NCBI RefSeq assembly: GCF_008000995.1
Contig: NZ_CP042828.1
Location: 744,001-808,000, forward strand
From: Ruania zhangjianzhongii
Lineage (GTDB): Bacteria; Actinomycetota; Actinomycetes; Actinomycetales; Beutenbergiaceae
DNA length: 64,000 bases
Reading direction: 5' to 3'
The position numbers and the translations under genes were made by a program. Positions 17,586 to 25,569 of this stretch are shown here, one piece after another. The notes beneath the pieces are model-generated. The model ran no database searches and was not told the DNA's origin. It saw nothing but the letters and a program-made list of their open reading frames with translations. Each line of letters begins with the position of its first letter. The stretch's first letter is position 1.

Positions 17586-18991
17586 GAGTCGGCGGCGGCA
17601 GGTTCCTCGGCCGGGGGAGTGGCAGGTTCGTCGACCGGAGTGCACGCGCCGCCGGCGGCAGCGGTCGCCAGCACCGACGGTGCACCCACATCCGCGTGCA
17701 GGTCCTGCAGCAGCGCGATCGCCTCGGGGAGCTCGCGCTGATCGTCGGCAGGCTGCCAGCGGCCGGCCACCACCTCGTACTGCCCACGCGGTCCGGCGGA
17801 CAGGTAGGCCTGGAGTGCGCGGAGCAGCCGGTCAATGTGTTCGGCAGTGGTACCCAACCCGATACTGGCCCGCAACCCCGCACTCAGGCCGCGCCCCGTG
17901 AGCAGTGGATGGGCGCAGAACCGGCCGTCCCGCACCCCGATGCCGTGCTCGGCGGACAGGTAGGCCGCGACCAGCCCGGCATCGTGACCGGGCAGAGTGA
18001 AGGAGACTACGGCTACCGGCTCGGTGGCATCGGGCCACAGGTGCAGCACGTCGGCGCCGTCGATCGCCTCGAGGCCGGTCACCAAGCGATCCCGGAGCCC
18101 ACGGTCATGTGCGGCGAGCTGCTCGCTGACCTGCCCCAGCTGAGTGCAGGCGACCCCGAGCGCGAGCGCGCCGATGACGTTCGGGCTCCCCGCTTCGTGC
18201 CGCTGCGGGGCCGGCTCCCACGTGGTGTGGCGTACCTGCACCTCGGTGACGGCACCGCCACCGGCGAGGTAGGGCGTGCCCTCATCCAGCCAGTCCCGCC
18301 GGCCGACCAGGGCACCGGCGCCGTAGGGCGCGTAGAGCTTGTGCCCGGACAGTGCCACGTAGTCGGCACCGGTCTCGGTGAGGGAGAACGGCCGGTGCGG
18401 GGCGAGCTGGGCGGCGTCGACCACCACTCGGGTGCCGGCAGCGTGCGCAACCTGGACCACCTCCGCCACCGGCAGTGCCTCACCGGTCACGTTGGAGGCA
18501 CCGGTGATGGCCAGCAACCGGTAGTTGTGGGTGGCCAACGTGCTGGCCACGGCGTTCAGGGTCTCGGTGACCGTGGCCCGGGCGGTGATGACGTCCGCAC
18601 CATGGCGCTGCCAGGGGAGCAGGTTCGCGTGGTGCTCGATGTCCAGCACCAGTACGCGGGCACCGTCCGGGACGCAGCCAGCGAGCAGGTTGAGGGAGTC
18701 GGTGGTGTTGCGGGTGATCACCACGACGTCGTCGGCGCGGGCGCCGACGAATGCGCCCACTGCGGCGCGGGCCTGCTCGTACAGCGCTGTGGACACCTGG
18801 GACAGGTATCCGGCACCACGGTGCACGCTCGCATAGAGGGGAAGGGCGCGATCCACCGCGTCCCCGACAGCGGCCAGGGCGGGGGCCGACGCGGCGTAGT
18901 CGAGATTGGCGTACGGCACGGACGTGGCGCCGTCGAGCGGGTGGGTGAGCGGAACCTCGGTGTGCTCACCGAGAAGCGGGAGAAGAGCCAT
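17570..18991 (-). CDS. Class-V aminotransferase, cysteine desulfurase-like
   Basis: 473 aa. It has a PLP-dependent class-V fold: the Lys218 in LSGHKLYAPYGAGAL for the Schiff base, VVVDAAQLAPH for the PLP-contacting Asp, and a SufS-like active-site Cys loop (GRFCAHPLL). The final 70 residues, after the fold, are extra and Ala/Pro-rich. AGGAGGA lies ahead of ATG 18991. A SAM-IV riboswitch precedes it, so the cell makes it when S-adenosylmethionine is short. That suggests a role in sulfur acquisition or cysteine/methionine supply rather than general Fe-S assembly. The exact reaction is unknown. Confidence 0.83.
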   Translation of the reverse strand: MALLPLLGEHTEVPLTHPLDGATSVPYANLDYAASAPALAAVGDAVDRALPLYASVHRGAGYLSQVSTALYEQARAAVGAFVGARADDVVVITRNTTDSLNLLAGCVPDGARVLVLDIEHHANLLPWQRHGADVITARATVTETLNAVASTLATHNYRLLAITGASNVTGEALPVAEVVQVAHAAGTRVVVDAAQLAPHRPFSLTETGADYVALSGHKLYAPYGAGALVGRRDWLDEGTPYLAGGGAVTEVQVRHTTWEPAPQRHEAGSPNVIGALALGVACTQLGQVSEQLAAHDRGLRDRLVTGLEAIDGADVLHLWPDATEPVAVVSFTLPGHDAGLVAAYLSAEHGIGVRDGRFCAHPLLTGRGLSAGLRASIGLGTTAEHIDRLLRALQAYLSAGPRGQYEVVAGRWQPADDQRELPEAIALLQDLHADVGAPSVLATAAAGGACTPVDEPATPPAEEPAAADSALTH

Positions 18992-19049
18992 GATGATCCT
19001 CCTGTGGTCCGACGGACCAGAGGCCCGCGCTTGCCGCACGCCACCTCGG

Positions 19050-19140
19050 CGCCGGCCAGGTCGTCACCCGGGGCACCCCACCGCGGTTGGAGGGTTGCCG
19101 GCCAGCGAGCCGGGGCTTCGCGCTGGCGCTCATGACCTTG
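19050..19140 (-). ncRNA. SAM-IV riboswitch
   Basis: On the minus strand the leader reads GGTCATGAGCGCCAGCG, AAGCCCCGGCT, GGCCGGCAACCCTCC, GCGGTGGGGTGCCCCGGGTGA, GACCTGGC in order. These blocks match the actinobacterial SAM-IV consensus as I know it. GGTCAT pairs with the GACGACC at the far end to form P1. It lies 60-150 nt upstream of the aminotransferase gene. Confidence 0.85.
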
Positions 19141-19373
19141 AGAACAAGCATGCCACAGCCCGGCGGCGGTGCCACGTACCAACCGGACCCGGTCCACGAT
19201 GTGGTCAGCCTTGGCGTGCAGGTTCACCTGCGGGTGCGACGACGGCCGGCGATGGGTCCTCCTGCCCATTTTGCTCAACCCGGGTGCAGTTCTACGCTGC
19301 TCGTGGGGCCGCGGTAGCTCTTCGATCCCGAAATGGGGGGATGTGGGGCACCGCCAGAGGGAAGGAGAGCTCC

Positions 19374-20138
19374 GTGACGAGCACATTGATGACTGGTGCC
19401 CGCAGGGCGACGGCAGTCGCTGCTGCCGCACTACTGCTGGTGGCAGGGTGTGATGACGGCGCCGACCAGGCGGCACCGCCGGAAGCGCCCGCTGAGCAGG
19501 AGACCGAGGCCGCCGGCGAAGAGCCGACCGACGCCGCCGAGGATGCACCCGATGACGGTTCGGCTGAGGAGGAAGGCGCCGACGCCGGGGAGGACGCGGG
19601 CGGCGAGGACGAAGCAGGCAGCGACGGCGAGGAGCCGGCTGAGGACGCGTCGGCCGAACGGATCTCCGGCGACCCCTGCACCGACCTCAGCGCGGACGAG
19701 GTGGGCGGGGTGCTCGGCAACGAGGTCGGCGACCGCGAGGAAGTACCCGGCCAGGACGCGCCAGCGCCCGAGGGTGCCGGCGGCGAAGGCATGGTGATCT
19801 GCGCCTATCACGCGGACACTCCGGACGTCCCCTCGGCAGTGCTCTACTGGGTGATGCCGATGGACTACCCCGACGAGATGCCGGAAGACGTGCAGGCGGA
19901 GCAGGACGAGAACCGGGTCAGCCAGTTCGTCGCCGGAGGTGAGGAGATCGACGTCGAGGGCGCCTCGCAGGCCACGGTGGAGATCAGCAGCGGTGGCAAC
20001 GTGATGCAGGTCACCATCATGGCCGCTGTCGGTGGCGCGGTGCTGAACACCAGCCTGGTGGCCGAGGACGGCGCGCTCGACGAGAGCGACATCGCGACGG
20101 CGGTCGAACTCGCGGAGCTCGCCATCTCGAAGGCCTGA
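19374..20138 (+). CDS. Acidic lipoprotein (paralogue A)
   Basis: 254 aa. The signal peptide with RRATAVAAAALLLVAGC ends in a lipobox, so the mature protein should be lipid-anchored on the outer face of the membrane at the Cys. A 75-residue Glu/Asp-rich linker follows, then a compact domain beginning DPCTDLSADEVGGVLGNEVG with a paired Cys in GMVICAYHAD. That Cys pattern resembles DUF3558-type lipoproteins. GTG 19374 has AAGGAG upstream. The gene at 20398 is a paralogue in the same order. The function is not known. Confidence 0.8.
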   Translation: MTSTLMTGARRATAVAAAALLLVAGCDDGADQAAPPEAPAEQETEAAGEEPTDAAEDAPDDGSAEEEGADAGEDAGGEDEAGSDGEEPAEDASAERISGDPCTDLSADEVGGVLGNEVGDREEVPGQDAPAPEGAGGEGMVICAYHADTPDVPSAVLYWVMPMDYPDEMPEDVQAEQDENRVSQFVAGGEEIDVEGASQATVEISSGGNVMQVTIMAAVGGAVLNTSLVAEDGALDESDIATAVELAELAISKA

Positions 20139-20252
20139 CGGTGCGGTCCCCGAGGGCGGGGTGACGCCGTCTTCGAGGGTTCGAGGGCTTCCTCTCGCCC
20201 GGCCGAGCATTCACCGGCAGGGGCCGGGCTCCGCGCGCACGTCCGCAGCCTG

Positions 20253-20296
20253 GCCGGTGGCCGTGATGGGCAGATCACCCCATCGCGGCCACCGGC
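20253..20296. terminator. Hairpin terminator after lipoprotein A
   Basis: Eighteen-base arms (20253-20270 and 20279-20296), one mismatch, eight-base loop, positioned 115 bp after the stop. There is no T-run. Confidence 0.55.
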
Positions 20297-20397
20297 GCAG
20301 GGTGGTTACTGTACGAGTGGGCCGTACAGGCGGCCGGGTTCCGAATATCCGGCCGATCAATGCCTGGTGCGCGCAGGGAGACTAGGGAGACAAACAG

Positions 20398-21117
20398 GTG
20401 AAGACTTCGACAGTGCGTGGCGTGCGTTCCGCGGTTGCTGCCAGCGGTGTCGCGCTGCTGATGTTCGTGGCCGGCTGCGGTGGCTCGGACGATGCCGGCG
20501 ACGGTAACCGCGACGAGCAGTCCGCCGAGGCCGACGCGAACGGCGAGGAGCCGGCGGAGGACGACTCGGCCGCCGAGGAAGAGCCCGCTGAAGATGACGC
20601 GGCCGCCGACGAGGAGCCGGTGGAGGACGACTCGGCCGCCGAGGAAGAGCCCGCTGAGGACGACGGCGGTTCCGATGCGGCCGCATCCGGTGCGGTCGCC
20701 CCCGGTGACGACTTCGACCCCTGCACCGTGGTCGATGCTGCCGGCGTGTCCGACGCTGTCGGCTTTGAGGTGGAGGACGGCCAGTCCGACGAGCTCATGG
20801 GCGGCATGAACTGCACGTTCGTGGGCACGGGCGGCGACCCGACCAGCGTGCTGGTGCAGTGGATCCCGGTGGAGACCGAGCTCGACGTGATGATCGAGAG
20901 CGTGGGGTCCACGTACGACAACATGAGCGACCCGGAGGAACTGGACCTACCCGGTGCTGCGGATGCACGCGGTTTCACCGCTGAGGTGATGTCGCAGGAG
21001 GCCGCGGTGGTCTTCTCCCAGGTCGACGGCGGCGTGTTCCAGGTGATGGTGATGTCCCCGGACGGCACGGTGGAGGGCGCCACGGCGCTGACCGAGCTGA
21101 CCCTCTCCAGCATCTGA
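20398..21117 (+). CDS. Acidic lipoprotein (paralogue B)
   Basis: 239 aa. Signal peptide AVAASGVALLMFVAGC ends in a lipobox. The linker holds near-identical repeats of EEPAEDDSAAEEEPAEDD. A domain with DPCTVVDAAGVSDAVGFEVEDG and MNCTFVG follows; the two Cys residues repeat the spacing of paralogue A. GTG 20398 has GGGAG nine bases upstream. Adjacency, shared order of signal peptide, acidic linker and Cys-pair domain point to tandem duplication. The long acidic linkers may hold the domain away from the membrane through the cell wall, which is inference. Confidence 0.8.
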   Translation: MKTSTVRGVRSAVAASGVALLMFVAGCGGSDDAGDGNRDEQSAEADANGEEPAEDDSAAEEEPAEDDAAADEEPVEDDSAAEEEPAEDDGGSDAAASGAVAPGDDFDPCTVVDAAGVSDAVGFEVEDGQSDELMGGMNCTFVGTGGDPTSVLVQWIPVETELDVMIESVGSTYDNMSDPEELDLPGAADARGFTAEVMSQEAAVVFSQVDGGVFQVMVMSPDGTVEGATALTELTLSSI

Positions 21118-21133
21118 TCCATAGTGTTCGACT

Positions 21134-21171
21134 GAAGGGCCGCCGCCGGGGACACCTGGCGGCGGCCCTTC
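21134..21171. terminator. Hairpin terminator after lipoprotein B
   Basis: Perfect 14-bp stem (GAAGGGCCGCCGCC and its complement) with a 10-nt loop, 17 bp after the stop. Confidence 0.8.
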
Positions 21172-21392
21172 CGCATGTCCACAGCCAGATGTGCACAGCG
21201 AGAGGTGCGCAGCGAGGTGACGCGGCGCACGCCTTACCCGTGACGTGGTGTGCGTGCTCACACCCCTTACCCCCGAACAGGGGAGGGAGCGGGAGAAGGT
21301 AAGGCCCGCCGTCGTGATCCGGCGTGATCGGCTGATGCCGGGAGCGTGTTCCTCAGCGGAAGTGTGGAGGCACTACCACCGAGGAGCACGCC

Positions 21393-21584
21393 ATGGACAC
21401 CTACGCTGACGGCTACACCAACTACCGGGCCGACCTGGAATACCGGCGCGAGCAGCTCGTGGCCGGCCTCGACGCCGGTCGCAAGGCGCGCCGGAACCGG
21501 CGCAGCCTCCGCTCGATGCTGACCAGCGCCACACCCGCGGGCAGCAATCGTCCGGCTCGCAGCCACTTCGCGCGCAGCGCCTGA
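21393..21584 (+). CDS. Small basic protein of unknown function
   Basis: 63 aa, rich in Arg and Tyr at the N-terminus (YADGYTNYRADLEYRREQL) and basic later (RKARRNRRSLRS). It has a plausible GAGGAG ribosome binding site 7 nt before its ATG and is followed by a perfect hairpin, both of which support it as a real short gene. No domain is recognised. Confidence 0.5.
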   Translation: MDTYADGYTNYRADLEYRREQLVAGLDAGRKARRNRRSLRSMLTSATPAGSNRPARSHFARSA

Positions 21585-21596
21585 CCACCCACCGAC

Positions 21597-21643
21597 ATTG
21601 CTCGTCGATCCGGTTGCCCACCCTGGCCAGATCGACGAGCAAT
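21597..21643. terminator. Hairpin after the small basic-protein gene
   Basis: Perfect 14-bp arms (21597-21610 and 21630-21643) with a 19-nt loop, 12 bp after the stop. Confidence 0.65.
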
Positions 21644-21674
21644 CTCGCCTGATGAGCCGGGAGGAGTCCGCGAG

Positions 21675-24635
21675 GTGATCGAAGTGTTACCTCAAACCCG
21701 TGGGGCCGCGTCCGTGCCTCATGACAAGATGCGCCCTGTGGCACAGGTCGGCTCGCAGATCGCGTTGGTGGCGCGCACCGAGGAGCTCGCGCGCCTGCGG
21801 GAGCTCTGGCAGCGGTGCCGCACCGGCTCGGCAGCGGCCGTGCTGCTCCCCGGTGAAGCGGGGGTCGGCAAGACCCGCCTGGTGTGCGAGTTCTCGGCGC
21901 TCGCCGAAGCCGACGGCGGGCTCGTGCTCACCGGGCACTGCGTCGGCCTCGGTGAAGCGGCGCCGCCCTACCTGCCCGTGGTCGAGGTGCTCGAACAGGT
22001 GCGGGATGTGGACCCCGCTCTGCTGGCCGAGGCCCCGGTGCTGACCAACCTGGTCTCGCGTTCCGGGAGCGAGCGGGACACCAACCAGCTCCAGCTCTTC
22101 GATGCGTTCCTGGCCCTGCTCACCGCGCTCGCTGAGAAGCGCCCGGTGCTGCTGGTGGTCGAAGACCTGCACTGGGCCGATGCCTCGACTCGGGACCTGC
22201 TCACCTTCCTGCTCGCGCGGATGTCCGACGAAGCGCTGACCGTGGTGCTCACCTATCGCTCCGACGAACTGCACCGCCGACACCCGCTGCGCCCCCTGGT
22301 CACCGAGCTCGGCCGGATGCGCAGGGTGGAACGGCTCACCCTGGAACCGTTCGAGCCGCAGGACGCCCGCGACTTCATCGGGGCACTGGCGCGACTCGAA
22401 GGGGAGGCGGTAGCGGAGTCGCTGGTCGCCGAGATCGCCGAGCGTTCGGAGGGGAATGCGTTCTTCGCCGAAGAGCTGTTTGCCGACGGCGGTGGTTCTG
22501 CGATGGCCGGACCGCTCGCCGATGTGCTGCTCGGCCGGATCGAACGTCTCGGTGCGGACGCCCAGCGGGTGGTCCGGGTGGCGTCGGTGGCCGGGCAGAG
22601 CCGGGTACGGCACTCCACCATGCTCGCGGTCACCGGCCTGGACGAGGACACCCTGGAACCTGCGCTCCGAGAGTGCGTGCACCACTACGTGCTCGTGGTG
22701 GCCCCGGACGAGACCTATGAGTTCCGGCACTCGTTGCTGCGCGAGGCGGTCTATGCCGACCTGCTGCCGGGGGAGCGACGCCGGGTGCATGCAGCGTTCG
22801 TGGACCTCCTCGGCCGGGCCCAGAACTCCGGATGGCGCGGGGCGCAGGCACACCATGCCACCGAGGCGAACGATCTGCCCACTGCCCTGCTGGCGCGGAT
22901 CGGTGCCGCTGCCGATGCGCAGCAGGTCGGTGCTACAGCGGACGTGCTGCACCACCTGGAAGGCGCGCTCGCACTCTGGGAGGCGGTACCGGACGCCGCG
23001 GAGCTGACCGGCACCGGTGAGCTTGCCTTGATGATCCGCGCAGCGGACGCCGCCGTCGCTGCTGGGCGAACTGAACGAGCGCGAGCGTTCCTGTCCTCGG
23101 CGCTGGAGCTGGCCGACGCCGGAACGGACCCGGTGGTCCAGGCAGCCGTGCGCCGGCGGCTGGCCAAAGTCCACTATGCCGATGACGACCTGGACGGCGG
23201 ACTGCCCTGGATCGCCCAGGCGTGGGAGCTGATCCGGGATACCCCACCGAGTGCAGAGCGAGCCTGGGTGCTGGCGACCCGGGCGTTGGAAGAGGTCCTG
23301 GGGAACCGCGCCGATGTGGCCGAGGAGGCAATCGCCGACGCCCGCGCCGTGGGGGAGGCCGGTGCCGAGGCGGACGCGTTGATCTCGCTGTCCTTCCACC
23401 GATTGCGCTCCGGGGACCACGAAGGCGCGATCGAGGTGCTCGACTGCGCACGTGCGCGTGCGCAGGAGACCGGTGCCTTCGAGGTGGAGTTGCGGGCCTA
23501 CTTCAACCTGACGATCGGGGAGTTCGAGGCCGGGCGCGTCTCAGTTGCGGCGGAGCATGTCCGCCGGGGCCTGCAGCGAGCCCGGGAGGAGGGGCTGGTC
23601 TGGGCGACCTACGGCCGGGAGCTGGCCTGGATGGCCGTCCAGGTGCTGTACGCCCAGGGTTCCTGGGACGAGGTGGCCGAGCTCGCCTCACCGCCGGGGG
23701 AGCAGGCCCCGGACTGGCTCTCGATCGTGCTGCACGCGTCCGCGGCGATGCTCGCGGCCAGTCGCGGGCAGTGGGAACAGGTCGAGATGCGGCTGCGTTC
23801 GGACGTGCTGCGCCGCCACGACGGCGAACCCGCCAAGGTGCTGGCCTATGCGATCGCCGAAGTGGGGACGTGGCAGCACCGCGGCCGGGAGACCACCGAC
23901 CAGCTGGAGCGGATGATCGCCGAGGTTCGGGCCAGCGAGGACAGCGTGCCGATGTCCCTGCTGCGGATCGGCGCACTCGGCATCTCCCTTGCTGCCGATA
24001 CAGCGGCCCGCGCCCGCCAGGTGGGGCAGACCGAGGCGGAGCAGGAGGCCCGGGCCGCAGCGGACAGGTTCGCCGCGCAGGTGGCCGACGCCCGCGAGCA
24101 CAGCACCACCCGCGCCCAGGACTGGGGCCCGGAAGCGCGTGCCTGGCTGAGCCGCGCCCACGCCGAGGAGACCCGAGCGCGCGGTGAGCAGGACGTGGCG
24201 GCCTGGACCGCCGTCGTCGACGCCTTCGGCTACGGCGATGTGTACCAGCGCGCCATCGGCCAGTACCGCCTCGCCGAGGCCCTGCTCGCCCACGGCCGCA
24301 CCGAGCCGGGCGATGCCGCGCTGACCGAAGCGCTGACCACCGCTCGTCAGCTCGGCGCCCAGCCGTTGACCGGTGCACTGGAATCGGTGGCGCGGCGGTA
24401 CCGCCGCCCGGTAGCCGGGGTGCGGATGGTCTCGGCAGACGTGCTGACCCCGCGGGAACGGTCGGTGCTGGAGCTGGTGGCCCGCGGGCTGACCAACCGG
24501 GGCGTCGGCGCCGAGCTGTTCATCAGCGAGAAGACGGTCAGCGTGCACCTGAGCCGGGCGATGGCCAAGCTCGGCGCGCACTCGCGCACCGAGGCGGTCG
24601 CATTGGCGCTGCGGGACGGCCTGATCGACACCTGA
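21675..24635 (+). CDS. LAL-type LuxR-family transcriptional regulator with AAA ATPase
   Basis: 986 aa, a size typical of large ATP-binding LuxR (LAL/MalT-like) regulators. The N-terminal ATPase has Walker A GEAGVGKT at 60-67 and Walker B VLLVVEDLHWAD near 160. A long middle of helical TPR-like repeats follows. The C-terminal 65 residues form the LuxR HTH (LTPRERSVLELVARGLTNRGVGAELFISEKTVSVHLS). GGGAGGAG lies 8 nt ahead of GTG 21675; ATG 21729 is possible. The gene probably responds to a small ligand through the TPR region. The targets are not visible. Confidence 0.87.
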   Translation: MIEVLPQTRGAASVPHDKMRPVAQVGSQIALVARTEELARLRELWQRCRTGSAAAVLLPGEAGVGKTRLVCEFSALAEADGGLVLTGHCVGLGEAAPPYLPVVEVLEQVRDVDPALLAEAPVLTNLVSRSGSERDTNQLQLFDAFLALLTALAEKRPVLLVVEDLHWADASTRDLLTFLLARMSDEALTVVLTYRSDELHRRHPLRPLVTELGRMRRVERLTLEPFEPQDARDFIGALARLEGEAVAESLVAEIAERSEGNAFFAEELFADGGGSAMAGPLADVLLGRIERLGADAQRVVRVASVAGQSRVRHSTMLAVTGLDEDTLEPALRECVHHYVLVVAPDETYEFRHSLLREAVYADLLPGERRRVHAAFVDLLGRAQNSGWRGAQAHHATEANDLPTALLARIGAAADAQQVGATADVLHHLEGALALWEAVPDAAELTGTGELALMIRAADAAVAAGRTERARAFLSSALELADAGTDPVVQAAVRRRLAKVHYADDDLDGGLPWIAQAWELIRDTPPSAERAWVLATRALEEVLGNRADVAEEAIADARAVGEAGAEADALISLSFHRLRSGDHEGAIEVLDCARARAQETGAFEVELRAYFNLTIGEFEAGRVSVAAEHVRRGLQRAREEGLVWATYGRELAWMAVQVLYAQGSWDEVAELASPPGEQAPDWLSIVLHASAAMLAASRGQWEQVEMRLRSDVLRRHDGEPAKVLAYAIAEVGTWQHRGRETTDQLERMIAEVRASEDSVPMSLLRIGALGISLAADTAARARQVGQTEAEQEARAAADRFAAQVADAREHSTTRAQDWGPEARAWLSRAHAEETRARGEQDVAAWTAVVDAFGYGDVYQRAIGQYRLAEALLAHGRTEPGDAALTEALTTARQLGAQPLTGALESVARRYRRPVAGVRMVSADVLTPRERSVLELVARGLTNRGVGAELFISEKTVSVHLSRAMAKLGAHSRTEAVALALRDGLIDT

Positions 24636-24769
24636 GGTGGCCCGGCCGCAGGGCCCATTCCCGGGGCCCGACTGCCGGGCCCGCCTCGGCCGGTGCCCTG
24701 ATCTCCCGGTCGCCGTCTCGCAAGGCAGAACGGGTCTTCAGCACCTGGCGGCACCCCTTACGATGGTTT

Positions 24770-24856
24770 CGACCCATCCAGAGCAGCTGAGAGATCTGGC
24801 TCGTTGACGCTGCAGCAACCTCGCCCGGCGAAGGTGCTACCGCCAGAACCGATGGA
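24770..24856 (+). ncRNA. SAM-I (S-box) riboswitch
   Basis: The leader shows CAGAGCAGCTGAGAGATCTG, GACGCTGCAGCAACCT, and GGTGCTAC in S-box order. Its P1 pairs CCATC (24774-24778) with GATGG (24851-24855). GATGG is directly followed by the ribosome binding site GGAGGAG of the DUF1737 gene, so translation is the likely control step. Confidence 0.82.
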
Positions 24857-24862
24857 GGAGAG

Positions 24863-25159
24863 ATGAGTGACGCTGGCCCGTCCACTGCCCCGCCCGGGCA
24901 TCGCTACCGGCTGCTGACCGGCCCCGACGACGCCACTTTCTGCGCTCGGGTGAGTGACGCCCTGGCCGAGGGCTACCAGCTCTACGGGTCGCCGTCCCTG
25001 ACTTTTGACGGCGAGCGGGTGGTCGCGGCCCAAGCCGTGCTCTGGCCAGGCCGGGCCACCCAGGCGGGCGCCGCCGACGCACCACCAGCCCCGCACGCCA
25101 CCACCAACCCCGCGGCGGCCCCCACCACCACCAGCCCCCAGAACGGAGACGACCGATGA
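24863..25159 (+). CDS. DUF1737-domain protein
   Basis: 98 aa. The first 60 residues match DUF1737 (YRLLTGPDDATFCARVSDALAEGYQLYGSPSLTFDGERVVAAQAV). The last 35 are Pro/Ala/Thr-rich and disordered. It is the first gene after the SAM-I riboswitch and overlaps the rhodanese gene by four bases (ATGA). DUF1737 proteins have no known reaction; its place with rhodanese and metZ ties it to methionine or sulfur metabolism. Confidence 0.8.
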   Translation: MSDAGPSTAPPGHRYRLLTGPDDATFCARVSDALAEGYQLYGSPSLTFDGERVVAAQAVLWPGRATQAGAADAPPAPHATTNPAAAPTTTSPQNGDDR

Positions 25160-25569
25160 CCTACACCGGAGACCTGACCCCCACCCAGGCCTGGGAGCTG
25201 CTGCAGCAGAACCCCCACGCCGTTCTGGTGGATGTGCGCACCCAGGCCGAGTGGTCCTTCGTCGGCGTGCCAGACACTGCCGAGATCGGCCGCCCGGCGG
25301 TGTTCGCCGAGTGGAACACCTTCCCGGACGGCGCTCGCAACCCGCAGTTCCTCGACCAGCTCGCCGAGGCGGGCATCACCGGTGAGGAGCCGGTGCTGTT
25401 CCTGTGCCGGTCCGGGGCCCGCTCGATCGCCGCCGCCGAGGCCGCTACCGCCGCTGGGCTGGGACCGGCCTACAACGTGCTCGACGGGTTCGAGGGCGCC
25501 ACCAACACCGACGGGCACCGCGGGGACGCCGGCTGGCGCGCCGAGGGCCTGCCCTGGAAGCAGTCATGA
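25156..25569 (+). CDS. Rhodanese-domain sulfurtransferase
   Basis: 137 aa, one rhodanese domain. The N-terminal AVLVDVRTQAEWSFVGVPD and the active-site loop CRSGARS, with the sulfur-accepting Cys first, are present. It would transfer sulfane sulfur. Four-base overlaps with the genes on both sides place it in the DUF1737-rhodanese-metZ operon, so it may deliver sulfur to the sulfhydrylase step or to an acceptor in the methionine route. That is inferred from context. Confidence 0.87.
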   Translation: MTYTGDLTPTQAWELLQQNPHAVLVDVRTQAEWSFVGVPDTAEIGRPAVFAEWNTFPDGARNPQFLDQLAEAGITGEEPVLFLCRSGARSIAAAEAATAAGLGPAYNVLDGFEGATNTDGHRGDAGWRAEGLPWKQS

